Assembly (NCBI GenBank): GCA_965371245.1
Contig: CBDUXT010000048.1
Location: forward strand, 1-43,810
Reading direction: 5' to 3'
Origin: CBDUXT01 sp965371245
GTDB taxonomy: Bacteria; Planctomycetota; Phycisphaerae; UBA1845
DNA: 43,810 nucleotides
Shown piece by piece: positions 27,704 to 35,603 of this stretch (position 1 is the first letter of the stretch; every line of letters starts with the position of its first letter). A program made the translations under genes and the position numbers. The notes under the pieces were generated by a model, which was given only the letters and a program-made list of their open reading frames with translations, was not told the origin of the DNA and made no database searches.

Positions 27704-27827
27704 TGTTCGTTTGCGTTCGCGCGGCTCGGAGTCGCCAACGACATGGGCGTAGCATAGAAAGGGAAGCCGGCCGTGATATGTGGTCTGGGAAAACGCGAAT
27801 CGTTATGTCGTCTTGCACAAGAAGCGC

Positions 27828-27875
27828 GCCACCGTAGCTCAGCTGGCAGAGCGGCGGTATTGTAACCCGCCGGTC
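27828..27875 (+). pseudogene. Truncated tRNA-Thr(UGU)
   Basis: It has an acceptor 5' strand GCCACCG (27828-27834), a perfect D-arm (GCTC-AGCTGGCA-GAGC), an anticodon stem-loop with TGT (27861-27863) and a CGGTC variable region. The T-arm and the matching CGGTGGC acceptor strand are missing; the following bases do not fold as a T-arm. The last anticodon-stem pair (T-C) is also mismatched. It reads as a 3'-truncated, inactive tRNA gene. Confidence 0.6.
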
Positions 27876-28130
27876 AGTTCATGCTGCCGTCCCGTGACCG
27901 GTGCGCAGTCGATACTCGCCCGCGGAAGGATTCGGCCTAGTACATGACTATAAGTGCGTAGGGGTTGGATTCAGGGCACAAGCGTGTGCGAATTGCCGTG
28001 TCGAACCGTCCGTCAGCAGCTTGATCGTGGGTCAGGAGTGGGTCAGTCGCCACGTGAAAGCCAATTGTTCTGGACTGTGCGTCCACTTGTCAACCGCTTG
28101 CAATCCTCGTTTTCACGCCAATAACGACAC

Positions 28131-28470
28131 GTAAGTGCTTATGTGACAACAGGTTGCAAGCGGACCACAGAATTCCCGAGCCGGACGTTCGGTGCCCGGG
28201 AATCGGCGATCGCGGTATTGGCGGCGAATGACGGTGTGCCCAGTCAGTGCCCAGCAAATGCAGTCTACACACGGCTTCAACGGTCAAGAGTGGTCTGATC
28301 GAGCCTTGTCGTAACTTCTGCATCTACCGATGGTTATGATCTAAGTTGTTGCCAAATAAAGACTTACAAAACAAGAGGCCACGGGGTTCGATTCCCCCCG
28401 CCTCCATTGTAAGTTCTTATTTGACAATAGTTTACGAGAGGTATTTTTCACTTCCTGGCTATTTCCTGGC
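28131..28470 (+). repeat. Integration-site-like module 2 (hybrid arms)
   Basis: The core at 28387-28406 is identical to modules 1 and 3. A 19-bp motif GTAAGTTCTTATTTGACAA follows at 28409-28427. It recurs as GTAAGTGCTTATGTGACAA at 28131-28149 and inverted at 28349-28367, giving a large inverted repeat around the core. The upstream paired repeat is GTGCCCAG (28236-28243, 28247-28254). The downstream pair is TTCCTGGC (28452-28459, 28463-28470). All pairs have an 11-bp period. GGTCAAGAGTGGTC (28282-28295) matches module 1. The left and right pairs differ in sequence, unlike in modules 1 and 3. Confidence 0.6.
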
Positions 28471-28474
28471 AAAT

Positions 28475-30148
28475 CCGCCCTGCGGTGCGCCACGACATTC
28501 TGCACTTTCGTGCGCGAGTTCTCGCCACCCAGGCTGAATTGGGCCGGCGCGGTCACTTGCGCGGTCGAGAACGGAAGTCCGGCCACGCGGCTTTCGGGCA
28601 GACGCAGCTGCGAAAGGGCGGCTTCATGACATGGAGGCCGCACGCCCACGCGGATGCCACTGAAGTGACCTCAACTGGTGGCAGGAGCCTTGCTCCGTGC
28701 GTGGCGTTTGTCGTCAGCTGGCGAGGGCCACAAGTGGCTGGCACGTAGGGCACGATGTTGCGCGGTTTAGGTTCATCCGGGATTGGAGTGCGATCTTCTT
28801 GGCAGCATCGAGCTGATCCGGGACGTGGTCCCCGGTACCGAAGTACATCTCGTCGGGCGTCTGGCCGCGGAACGCCGAATGGGGAAGACGCGTGTTGTGC
28901 TCGTCCACGTAGAACGCGACCAGCTTCCTAAGTCTGCTGATCGTGTCGAGCGTGTTCAAGAACAGCCACTGGTGCTTGAGCGCGCGCCACCACGATTCGA
29001 TCAGCGAGTTGGAGAACGAGATGTCGGTCTGGGCGAGCAGTCGCTGGAGAACGCCGGAATCGACCAGCTCGTCGACGGCACTATTGAAGTTCTCGACCCC
29101 GCCGTCAACGAGGAGGGTCGGCTTCTCGTCGACCAAGCCACCCGCGGCGCTGAGAAGGAGCTCTGCCGTGGTGCTTGGATCGAACGTTGAGGACACCTTC
29201 CACGCGAGTATGCGGCGTGAGAAATTATCGATGACGGCGTGAAGATACGCGCGGGTCCCATCGAGCAGCCGAATCAGCGTTGTATCGACATGCCAGATCT
29301 CGTTGCGGGCTGAGCTTCGAATGCCGTCCTTCGGTTTGGATGGGTGGACGCGCAGACGAGGTCGCCGCCACTTGTGAAGTCGCACAAGCTTGTACCACGT
29401 CGTGGCAGAGGCAAAGACCTTGCCGAGCCGCTGAGCGAGCATAGCCAGGGTCCCTGTTGGCACGTGGCGATACTCTTCGGAAGTGACCATCTCCTTGATC
29501 GTCTCGACCTCGGCTCGCGTCAGTTGTTGCGGCGAAGATCGCGGACAGGAGGGCATGTCATCGAGGCCGCACTCATCTTCGCGCCTCCAAGAATGGTACC
29601 GTGATGGGGACAGCCGTAGTACGCGCAGCACCGTTCGTAGCGGAAGGGCGGAACGTGATCGCTCGATGGCTCGGAGCAGCGAGATCTTCGTTGCTCCATC
29701 GGACAGCCGAGTGCAGGCGAGGGAGAATCCAGACACTCTCGTCAAAACGACCATGAGCCTCAGCAACGCAACGAGCCGTTCAACGCGTTTGCGAAGCACG
29801 AATACTTCCTGCTGAAGGCTGAGGACGTCTATATCGGCAGTGTCATGAGTGACAACGTCGACGCGAGCCGAGGTGAGCCAGCCGCGAGCTGTAGAGCGAG
29901 GAACACCTCGTCGAGTGGCGTATCCTATGTCTCCCGACGATCGTACTAAATCGCGGAAGCGATGATCGTAGCTGCGCAGAATTCGAGTCATGCCTCAATC
30001 ATACAGCCTTCGCACCGGCGATGACTCTCGACAGAGTCGGTAAGGTCCAAGTCCAACGTGGCCGAGCTTGGATTTTGAGAAACTAGCGGGGATCATGGCG
30101 AGAACTCGCGCACCAAACTCCAGAATGTCGTGGGAGGCAGCACGGCGG
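28475..30148 (-). mobile_element. Insertion sequence, 1.67 kb, with 52-bp terminal inverted repeats
   Basis: The ends 28475-28526 and 30097-30148 (inverted) are 52 bp long with 43 matches, including the identical 16-base block GTGCGCGAGTTCTCGCC-type inner end and a shared 'CCACGACATTCTG'. They enclose one DDE transposase gene. The outer bases are CCGCC at both ends, with AAT just outside on both sides; no longer target duplication was seen. The right end interrupts another transposase gene exactly after its 'HHNPP' codons, and the left end abuts module 2. Confidence 0.65.
28714..29991 (-). CDS. DDE transposase (integrase-core, single-frame HTH-plus-rve)
   Basis: 425 residues. The N-terminal 130 form helix-turn-helix segments ('GVPRSTARGWLTSARV', then a leucine-rich coiled coil 'LQQEVFVLRKRVERLVALL'). 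The rve catalytic core spans about 225-400: first aspartate D236 in 'EIWHVDTTLIRL', second D296 in 'LLVDGGVENFN', glutamate E332 in 'NSLIESWWRALKHQWL'. The ending 'YNTR...HSAFRGQTPDEMYFG' is typical of IS3/IS481-like integrases ('VDEHNTRLPHSAFRGQTPDE' here). Unlike IS3 it needs no frameshift. GAGG lies 4 bases before the ATG. The coding frame is intact, so the element could be active. Confidence 0.85.
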   Translation of the reverse strand: MTRILRSYDHRFRDLVRSSGDIGYATRRGVPRSTARGWLTSARVDVVTHDTADIDVLSLQQEVFVLRKRVERLVALLRLMVVLTRVSGFSLACTRLSDGATKISLLRAIERSRSALPLRTVLRVLRLSPSRYHSWRREDECGLDDMPSCPRSSPQQLTRAEVETIKEMVTSEEYRHVPTGTLAMLAQRLGKVFASATTWYKLVRLHKWRRPRLRVHPSKPKDGIRSSARNEIWHVDTTLIRLLDGTRAYLHAVIDNFSRRILAWKVSSTFDPSTTAELLLSAAGGLVDEKPTLLVDGGVENFNSAVDELVDSGVLQRLLAQTDISFSNSLIESWWRALKHQWLFLNTLDTISRLRKLVAFYVDEHNTRLPHSAFRGQTPDEMYFGTGDHVPDQLDAAKKIALQSRMNLNRATSCPTCQPLVALAS

Positions 30149-30592
30149 ATTATGATGGCGGATTTTGTACTTGTCCACAGTAGCCTTCGATGCCTCGTAG
30201 CCGAGGAGTCGGAGTTCCGAGCGGATCCGTGGCGTTCCCCAGAGCGAATTCTCCCGCGACATGCGACGAATGAGTTTGCGAATCTCGGAATCAATCGATG
30301 GCCGACCAACCTTGCCACTTCGCGACTTCCATCGCCAGTACAGTCTGAAGCCCTGCTGGTGCCAACGGATGACCGTTTCGGGTTGTACGATGAGGAGCAC
30401 ACTTCGCCAGTTCGGCCACAAACGAGACAGCCATGCCCAGAAGATGCGGTCCCGGTTTCGTAACCGCGGCCGCTTCGAGCCTTGCTCCAGGATCGCGAGT
30501 TGTTGTCTGAGGGCGAGGTTCTCGGCGGCGAGCCCGACTTGGCCACGAAGAAGTGACCGGAGAAAAACGAAGATCATCTGTATCCAGCCCAT
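30149..30592 (-). pseudogene. Truncated integrase-type transposase N-terminus
   Basis: From the ATG at 30592 about 148 codons match integrase-type transposases: 'LAAENLALRQQLAILEQ', 'RDRIFWAWLSRLWPNWRSVL', 'PETVIRWHQQGFRLYW' and 'LWGTPRIRSELRLLGYEA'. After 'VDKYKIRHHNPP' the frame enters the right terminal repeat of the neighbouring IS and the DDE catalytic core is lost. The missing 3' part is not found beyond the other end of that IS, so more than a simple insertion occurred. Confidence 0.75.
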
Positions 30593-30714
30593 GCTCTACT
30601 CCCAGACCCTCCACTTCAATGTGTACGTGAACGGTTCCAGAGCGTAGTAGGGACGCTGGAAGCGTCAATCGAAGATAGCCGTGTGAAGGCCGGAAACCGC
30701 GGTTCCAGGCCCGG

Positions 30715-31329
30715 ATGGGGTTTTCAGGACCCACAGTAGCCGTCTACATGCGCGTGAGCAGCGCAAGCCAACAGGTACGATCGCAGCGACGAGAGATCGA
30801 ACGATACCTGAAGGCGCACCAGCTCGCGGACGTGGAATGGTTCACCGACGAGGGTGTCAGCGGCGCGGTGATGGATCGTCCAGGTTTGGCATCGATGCGC
30901 CGAGCGATCTTCGACGGGACGATTGGTACGGTTGTTCTCTATTCGCTGGACCGGTTGGCACGTAACGCCGTCGAGGGGATGAACCTGATCGCTGAGTGGT
31001 TACGGCGCGATGTCCGGCTCGTGGTGGTGACGACACAGATGGACTTCTCGGGCGACGTGGGCGGGATGATCGCGAGCCTGCTCTTGCATATTGCCCAGAT
31101 GGAGCGGACGCGCATACGAGAGCGACAGGCCGCAGGGATCGCAGCTGCCAAGGAAGCCGGAAAGCATTGGGGCGGACGCAAACCCGGCGTGGGCTGGAAG
31201 GCCGATCAAGGGCGTGTCTTGGCATTGCGTGAACGTGGGCTGACATACGGTGAAATCGGCAAGGCGCTGGGCGTCTCATCGCGAACGGTGTCCCGGATGC
31301 TTCAGCGAGCCAGCAACAGGAACCACTGA
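30715..31329 (+). CDS. Serine recombinase (resolvase/invertase family)
   Basis: 204 residues. 'VYMRVSSASQQ' carries the nucleophile S15, and 'VVLYSLDRLARN' (about 75-86) and 'LLLHIAQMERTRIRERQAAG' are family signatures (the arginine- and E-helix regions). A C-terminal helix-turn-helix for site binding is present ('LTYGEIGKALGVSSRTVSRM'). The length is that of a small resolvase, not a large serine integrase. There is no strong ribosome-binding site before the ATG at 30715, and a start at the ATG opening 'MRVSSAS' would remove only a beta strand that is needed. It is preceded by 120 bases with short inverted motifs (TTCCAG...CTGGAA near 30640) that might be a resolution site. Together with the nearby transposases it marks a transposon-rich junction. 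Confidence 0.87.
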   Translation: MGFSGPTVAVYMRVSSASQQVRSQRREIERYLKAHQLADVEWFTDEGVSGAVMDRPGLASMRRAIFDGTIGTVVLYSLDRLARNAVEGMNLIAEWLRRDVRLVVVTTQMDFSGDVGGMIASLLLHIAQMERTRIRERQAAGIAAAKEAGKHWGGRKPGVGWKADQGRVLALRERGLTYGEIGKALGVSSRTVSRMLQRASNRNH

Positions 31330-31370
31330 GCGTCTGAGCCGTGCACGCGAGGGCTGTTCCAGGCAGCACC

Positions 31371-31500
31371 GCCTACGTCCGTTCCCGTTCGTCCTCACCC
31401 GCTAAGAAAACCAACAGTGCAAGCGGGGTGGGTGCAGAAACTAGGCTTGGTCGAGCCGATCGTGGATGCCGGTGTCTCGGGTGGTGCGACCTGGCGGAGG
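31371..31500 (+). pseudogene. Remnant of a second serine recombinase
   Basis: The frame at 31371 reads 'AYVRSRSSSPAKKTN' (compare 'AYMRVSS..Q'). After a frame change 31432 onward reads 'VQKLGLVEPIVDAGVSGGAT' followed by WRRP, corresponding to 'LADVEWFTDEGVSGAVMDRP' in the intact recombinase just upstream. A frameshift and the loss of everything after the first 60 residues make it non-functional. Confidence 0.45.
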
Positions 31501-31527
31501 CCGTCCCCTCATGCGTAGAATGTAGCG

Positions 31528-31848
31528 GTGTTCCGCAAGGCGATCATCGCGGTTCTCACGCTAGCGACGGTGGGAGCGTGGTTTCTTGGGTCGTTGTCTA
31601 CGGCGATGCTCAGCGCGGGAAACCGGCGTGGGGAAATATTGCCCTTGGTCATCTCTTGGATTCCCTGCGTCGTATTCGGCACCTCGCTCTACGCCATCCT
31701 CGTTATCCCAAGACGCCGTCGCCGACGACGCAGGGAGCAAGGCCTATGCATCGACTGTGGCTACGACCTGACGGGCAACGTGACAGGGCTGTGTTCCGAG
31801 TGCGGGAGGCCGATCAAGGAAGGGGACGCGACGGTGGGCGGGTCGTGA
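31528..31848 (+). CDS. Small membrane protein with planctomycete zinc-ribbon tail
   Basis: 106 residues from GTG at 31528. Two hydrophobic segments ('AIIAVLTLATVGAWFLGSL' and 'LPLVISWIPCVVFGTSLYAI') are followed by an arginine cluster and a C-terminal ribbon 'CIDCGYDLTGNVTGLCSECG'. The CxxCGYDLxGN...CxECG ribbon is very common in planctomycete proteins, and it is one of the best lineage markers in this window. The cysteines probably bind zinc on the cytoplasmic side. Function unknown. No ribosome-binding site was found. It stands alone among recombinase debris. Confidence 0.7.
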   Translation: MFRKAIIAVLTLATVGAWFLGSLSTAMLSAGNRRGEILPLVISWIPCVVFGTSLYAILVIPRRRRRRRREQGLCIDCGYDLTGNVTGLCSECGRPIKEGDATVGGS

Positions 31849-32280
31849 CGTTGGGCATAGGGCGGCCGTCAATCCTTCTTGCCGAGTGTTAGCCACGGCC
31901 TTGGCGGTTGCGCGCCGGGCCACTTATCATTCAACAAGCCAATCATGCCACGTCTTTGGCATCGTGTCAAGTAAATAATTCTACAGCCGTTCGGTTGTAG
32001 AAAAAACGCGGTTTACGAACCGTTCCGGACGGGTCGCCGTTTCGTGCTTGTTTCGTAGCCGTTTCGGCGCTGTTTGCGAAGTGCTTCGGTGCGTCGTCGG
32101 CGCGAAGGGATGGACTATCACAAAAAGCATGCTTGTCGTTGGCCCAGAATTTGAACCGGACCCCCTACCTCGTTTGTGCGTGAAAGGCGGTACTAACCGG
32201 CGTCCGGCGCGTCGAAGTATCTTGGGTATTGGGACGACAGACCTCGCCGTGCCTGTTGACGGTCAGCGCGACACGTCCCG
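31849..32280. other. 430-bp intergenic stretch
   Basis: No gene. It contains a perfect stem-loop at 31979-32002. On the minus strand about 32135-32165 is a tRNA T-arm-like string (GGTTCAAATTC), but its stem pairs poorly and no D- or anticodon arm accompanies it. Confidence 0.4.
31979..32002. terminator. Stem-loop, possible terminator
   Basis: TTCTACAGCC and GGTTGTAGAA form a 10-bp stem (one G-T pair) around GTTC, followed by AAAAAA on the plus strand. On the minus strand the stem is followed by TTATTT, a weak T-tract, 280 bases beyond the lipoprotein gene stop. It could end minus-strand transcription or simply be a structured repeat. Confidence 0.35.
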
Positions 32281-32772
32281 CTAACGCGTGAGTAGCAGTG
32301 TGCCCGGTGGAATGGAGGCGGAAAACGTATCTCCTGTGATGGAGATCGTCGCGTCAAGCGTGCCGGCGAGTCGCAATCCTTCGTCCTGGAAACTCCCGGT
32401 AAACACTGCGCCGCCCGCGTCGGTAGGAATGGTAAAACGCACATCGTTGCCGGACACGCTGACCGTGGCCCCGGTGATGTCCACTCGCTCGGGGTTGTTC
32501 TCAACATAGGCCGCCGACGGTACGCCGCTGTCGTTGAAGCTCAAGAAGACCGGTGAATTGTTCACACGCCAATCGCCCGCGAGGCCGGCCTCCGAAGGTG
32601 GAGCCGGTGGGTCGGTGTTGGTTGGATTGCCGTCCGTTGGATTGTCGTTTGTTGAATTACCATTCGATGAGCCGCCGGGGCTCTGTAGCGGATCAGGGAC
32701 GGTGGATGGACAACCGACGGTAAGGGCTAGCAACGCCGTCATCGTCCAGGCGATGCGATTAAGAGTCGGCAT
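32281..32772 (-). CDS. Predicted lipoprotein
   Basis: 163 residues. The N-terminal signal 'IAWTMTALLALTVGC' has a lipobox-like end at C21, so the mature protein should be lipid-anchored. A low-complexity linker rich in Asn, Thr, Gly and Pro (about 30-62) leads to a beta-rich domain ('GDWRVNNSPVFLSFNDSG', 'DVRFTIPTDAGGAVFTGSFQ') that resembles lipocalin-like or META-like barrels in planctomycete lipoproteins. AGGAG lies 7 bases before the ATG. Function unknown; monocistronic. Confidence 0.75.
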   Translation of the reverse strand: MPTLNRIAWTMTALLALTVGCPSTVPDPLQSPGGSSNGNSTNDNPTDGNPTNTDPPAPPSEAGLAGDWRVNNSPVFLSFNDSGVPSAAYVENNPERVDITGATVSVSGNDVRFTIPTDAGGAVFTGSFQDEGLRLAGTLDATISITGDTFSASIPPGTLLLTR

Positions 32773-33212
32773 GGTTGATCTCCTGTGCTCGCTGTCATTG
32801 CGCGTGATGTGGCTTCCCCGTTGAAGCGACCTGCGTTGTAGAATCCTGGACGCTCGACATCAAAGTTGACGCCTCCAGTATCGGGCCAACCCTGCCATCG
32901 GAACGAAGCTCAACGACACGATCGGTTGTCCTTGCAACCACAACCCGGCCTGCCGCTACGCCCGCGCCGCTGCACGCTCAATCGGTTCGACTCGGACGGC
33001 GTTTCAGCCCGGAATCGCACTCACGACACCCAGGGGGGGCCGACCGATAACGAATATTGACAGAATGCCTGTTTCTGCTTGTCCTAGGCTTGCCCATATT
33101 TTACCTGTTACCTCGGGCTTCACGCCAGTGCTTTGATCCGGCGACGTCCATCGAGCCCGCTGGGAGCAGAGCTTGATGAACCAAGCCCCACGACGGGATG
33201 GGGAGGAAGCTG
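32773..33212. other. 440-bp divergent intergenic region
   Basis: It lies between the divergent lipoprotein and subtilisin-like genes, so both promoters should be here. A TTGACA is present at about 33057-33062, but no good -10 at the right spacing. Nothing else was recognised. Confidence 0.35.
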
Positions 33213-35486
33213 ATGTTACGAACGCCATTCTTCTGGACTATTCTTGCAGCGGGCCTGCTTGCAGCTCCTGCGGCGCTTCCTGGCGGTGCACCAGATGGCG
33301 TTCGCGCCCTGGCGAACCAACGCCAAGCGAAACCCGAACGGGTCATTATACAGTTTCGCATTAGCACACCGGGTCATCAACGAGCCGCGCTTTTCGCTCG
33401 GCACGGGCATCGTTCCGATCGGGTCATTCCTCAGCTCGACATGCATGCAATCCTTGTGCCTTCTGGAAAGAAGGCCGAGGACGTCGTATCGCGATACGAA
33501 AACCACCCGCTTGTCGAGTTCGTCGAGATCGAGACCTTCGCCGAGCCTACGGCAACGCCCAACGACACATGGTTTGCGAACTGGCAGCGTCCGCTCCAGC
33601 GGCTGGGCGCCGAGGCGGCTTGGGACATCACGACCGGTTCGGTCAACGTGCCCATCGCGATGCTTGACACCGGGATCGACCGGACCCACTTCGAGTTCGT
33701 GGATCGCATGATCTCGGGGTACGACTTTGCCGAAGGCGACCCCGACTTCACAGACGTGGCCGGACACGGAACGCTCGTGGCGGGCGTGGTCGGTGCCAAT
33801 GCTAACAACGGAGCCGGATTGGCCGGGGCGACCTGGGACAACGCCATCATGGTCCTTCGCACCGGGTTTGGGTTCGACGCCCGCGAGGCCATCGTATGGG
33901 CAACGGACAACGGGGCGCGCGTGATCTCCATGAGCTTCGGCGGATACATCGCCACCTCCTCCTGGGCGTCCACCTGTCAGTACGCTTTCGATCGGGGCGT
34001 CGTCCTGGTCGGCGCCGCGGGCAACGATGGCGTGGATTCGCCCTTCTACCCGGCCGCGTACCCGACCGTACTCGCGGTCACCGGGATCGACGGCAACAGC
34101 GAGCCCATAGGATACAACTTTGGGGATTGGGTCGATCTTTCCGCACCAGGTGGCGGTGTCCTGACGACCACGCTGCCATCCACGGACCCGGACGGCGACG
34201 GACTCGGATTCAGTGGTGGAACGTCAATCGCCGCGCCGTTTGTGGCCGCGGCTGCCGGGCTGGTGCTGTCGGTCAATCCCGCCCTTTCCGCCGCGCAGGT
34301 TATGGACATCCTACGGTCCACCGCGGACGATATCGGCGGCGCCGGTTTTGACGTCCTCACGGGCCATGGTCGCATCAACTTTCACGCCGCGGTTCTCGTG
34401 GCCGGCGGAACCAATCCCGCCGTGGACACGACCCCGCCCACGGCCCAGGTGGCCGCGCCCGTTGCGGGCGAAGTGATCTCCGGGATCAGCAAGGTTGTTG
34501 TGACCGCGTCCGACGACACGCGTGTCACGCAAGTAGACCTCTTCGTTGATGACGCGTTTGTCAGCTCCGACACCGTGGCCCCGCATGAGTGGGCGTTCGA
34601 TACGGCAACGCTGCTTGACGGAATCCACACCTTCCACGCTGTCGCTCATGACTTGGCCGGAAACACGGCGAAGTCGCCGCTGGTCTCCGTGGTCGTGGAC
34701 AACGCACCGGCGTGCGATTGCCCGACCGACTGCTCGACCCCCGATGATCGCGAAATTCCCGGATCGACTTGCACAGATGGCGTTGACAACGACTGCGACG
34801 GGCTCTGGGACTGTGACGACGCCGACTGCTCCGGTGACGCCGCATGCCTCGGTTCGTTGTGCAACAACGACGGCGTGTGTGACCCCGGCGAGGACTGCGG
34901 CAACTGCGCGACCGACTGCCATCCGGTGCCGGGCGCGTCTTGTGGGAACGGCGTGTGCGAAGCCGGCAACGGCGAAGATTGCATCACGTGTGCGGCCGAC
35001 TGCAACGGGAAGCTCGGCGGAAAGCCTGAGCGCCGTTTCTGTTGCGGCGATGTCGCCACCGCCTGCGGTGACGCACGCTGCGCGGACGCGACCTTTGCCT
35101 GTACCATGGAGCCCGTCGCCCCGTCCTGCTGCGGTGACGGCGTGTGCGAGGGCAATGAGACGCCGTGTTCGTGTGCGGCGGACTGCGGGCCCGCCCCGCG
35201 CAGTGAGTTTGAGGGCATGACGTGCAACGACGGGCTTGACAACGATTGTGACGGAGTGACGGACTGCGACGACACCAATTGCTCGGGCGATCGAGTCTGT
35301 GCCGGTTGCGACAACGATGGTATCTGCGACCCTGGAGAGGACTGTACGAACTGTCCGAACGACTGCGCGGGCATGACCAAAGGTCCGAAGGGCTCCGGCA
35401 TGCGATCCAGCGGCCGATTCTGTTGCGGCAACGGCGTGCTCGAGGCCGCCGAGGGTGACGGCAGCCTTTGCCACGGGAACCCATAG
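33213..35486 (+). CDS. Secreted subtilisin-like serine protease (S8) with Cys-rich tail
   Basis: 757 residues from ATG at 33213; GGGAGGAA (33201-33208) precedes it, so the ATG at 33198 is less likely. The signal peptide is 'FFWTILAAGLLAAPAALPGG'. An inhibitor-I9-like propeptide (about 40-110) precedes the S8 domain: D152 in 'IAMLDTGIDRTH', H185 in 'AGHGTLVAGVVGA', N271 in 'GAAGND' and S338 in 'SGGTSIAAPFVAA'. An Ig-like domain (about 410-490, 'VVVTASDDTRVTQVDLFVDD') follows. The C-terminal 260 residues contain cysteine-rich repeats of the type 'CNNDGVCDPGEDCGNC', 'CGDGVCEGNETPCSC' and 'DNDCDG..DCDD', which look calcium- and disulfide-stabilised. Likely extracellular. Confidence 0.9.
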   Translation: MLRTPFFWTILAAGLLAAPAALPGGAPDGVRALANQRQAKPERVIIQFRISTPGHQRAALFARHGHRSDRVIPQLDMHAILVPSGKKAEDVVSRYENHPLVEFVEIETFAEPTATPNDTWFANWQRPLQRLGAEAAWDITTGSVNVPIAMLDTGIDRTHFEFVDRMISGYDFAEGDPDFTDVAGHGTLVAGVVGANANNGAGLAGATWDNAIMVLRTGFGFDAREAIVWATDNGARVISMSFGGYIATSSWASTCQYAFDRGVVLVGAAGNDGVDSPFYPAAYPTVLAVTGIDGNSEPIGYNFGDWVDLSAPGGGVLTTTLPSTDPDGDGLGFSGGTSIAAPFVAAAAGLVLSVNPALSAAQVMDILRSTADDIGGAGFDVLTGHGRINFHAAVLVAGGTNPAVDTTPPTAQVAAPVAGEVISGISKVVVTASDDTRVTQVDLFVDDAFVSSDTVAPHEWAFDTATLLDGIHTFHAVAHDLAGNTAKSPLVSVVVDNAPACDCPTDCSTPDDREIPGSTCTDGVDNDCDGLWDCDDADCSGDAACLGSLCNNDGVCDPGEDCGNCATDCHPVPGASCGNGVCEAGNGEDCITCAADCNGKLGGKPERRFCCGDVATACGDARCADATFACTMEPVAPSCCGDGVCEGNETPCSCAADCGPAPRSEFEGMTCNDGLDNDCDGVTDCDDTNCSGDRVCAGCDNDGICDPGEDCTNCPNDCAGMTKGPKGSGMRSSGRFCCGNGVLEAAEGDGSLCHGNP

Positions 35487-35516
35487 ACCGAGTCCCGAAG
35501 TCTCTTCCGTTGCCAG

Positions 35517-35555
35517 AAAAAAGGGCCCGCAAGGTCATCCTGATCTCGCGGGCCC
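35517..35555 (-). terminator. Intrinsic terminator for the HYR-repeat gene
   Basis: Read on the minus strand, GGGCCCGC and GCGGGCCC form a perfect 8-bp GC stem (arms at 35548-35555 and 35523-35530) followed by TTTTTT (35522-35517). It lies 48 bases beyond the stop of the minus-strand gene. On the plus strand no T-tract follows, so it serves the minus-strand gene. Confidence 0.85.
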
Positions 35556-35603
35556 GATCGTACATCCTACCGCCGGCCGGCATCCTCCGGCCGACCCTGC
35601 CGC

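Larger units (their letters stand above)
27704..28713. other. 1-kb stretch with broken tRNA, integration-site module and IS end
   Basis: No protein gene. It holds the 5' two-thirds of a tRNA-Thr (27828-27875), a 10-bp inverted repeat (CCGCTTGCAA near 28095, TTGCAAGCGG near 28153), module 2 (28131-28470) and the left end of the downstream IS (28475-28526). Confidence 0.5.

Noticed and set aside
28341..28649. Minus-strand frame with 'WRRGESNP' over core 2
   Set aside because: This string is the reverse translation of the tmRNA/tRNA-like 3' end and a familiar false ORF, not a protein.
31341..31892. 183-codon open frame over the small zinc-ribbon gene
   Set aside because: Shadow frame; the overlapping frame encodes two membrane helices and the CxxC ribbon.
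32130..32170. tRNA on the minus strand
   Set aside because: A T-loop-like GGTTCAAATTC is present but its stem mispairs and no other arms accompany it.
34311..35474. 387-codon minus-strand frame opposite the protease gene
   Set aside because: Antisense of the cysteine-rich repeats; composition is low-complexity Val/Ala/Arg with no domain.
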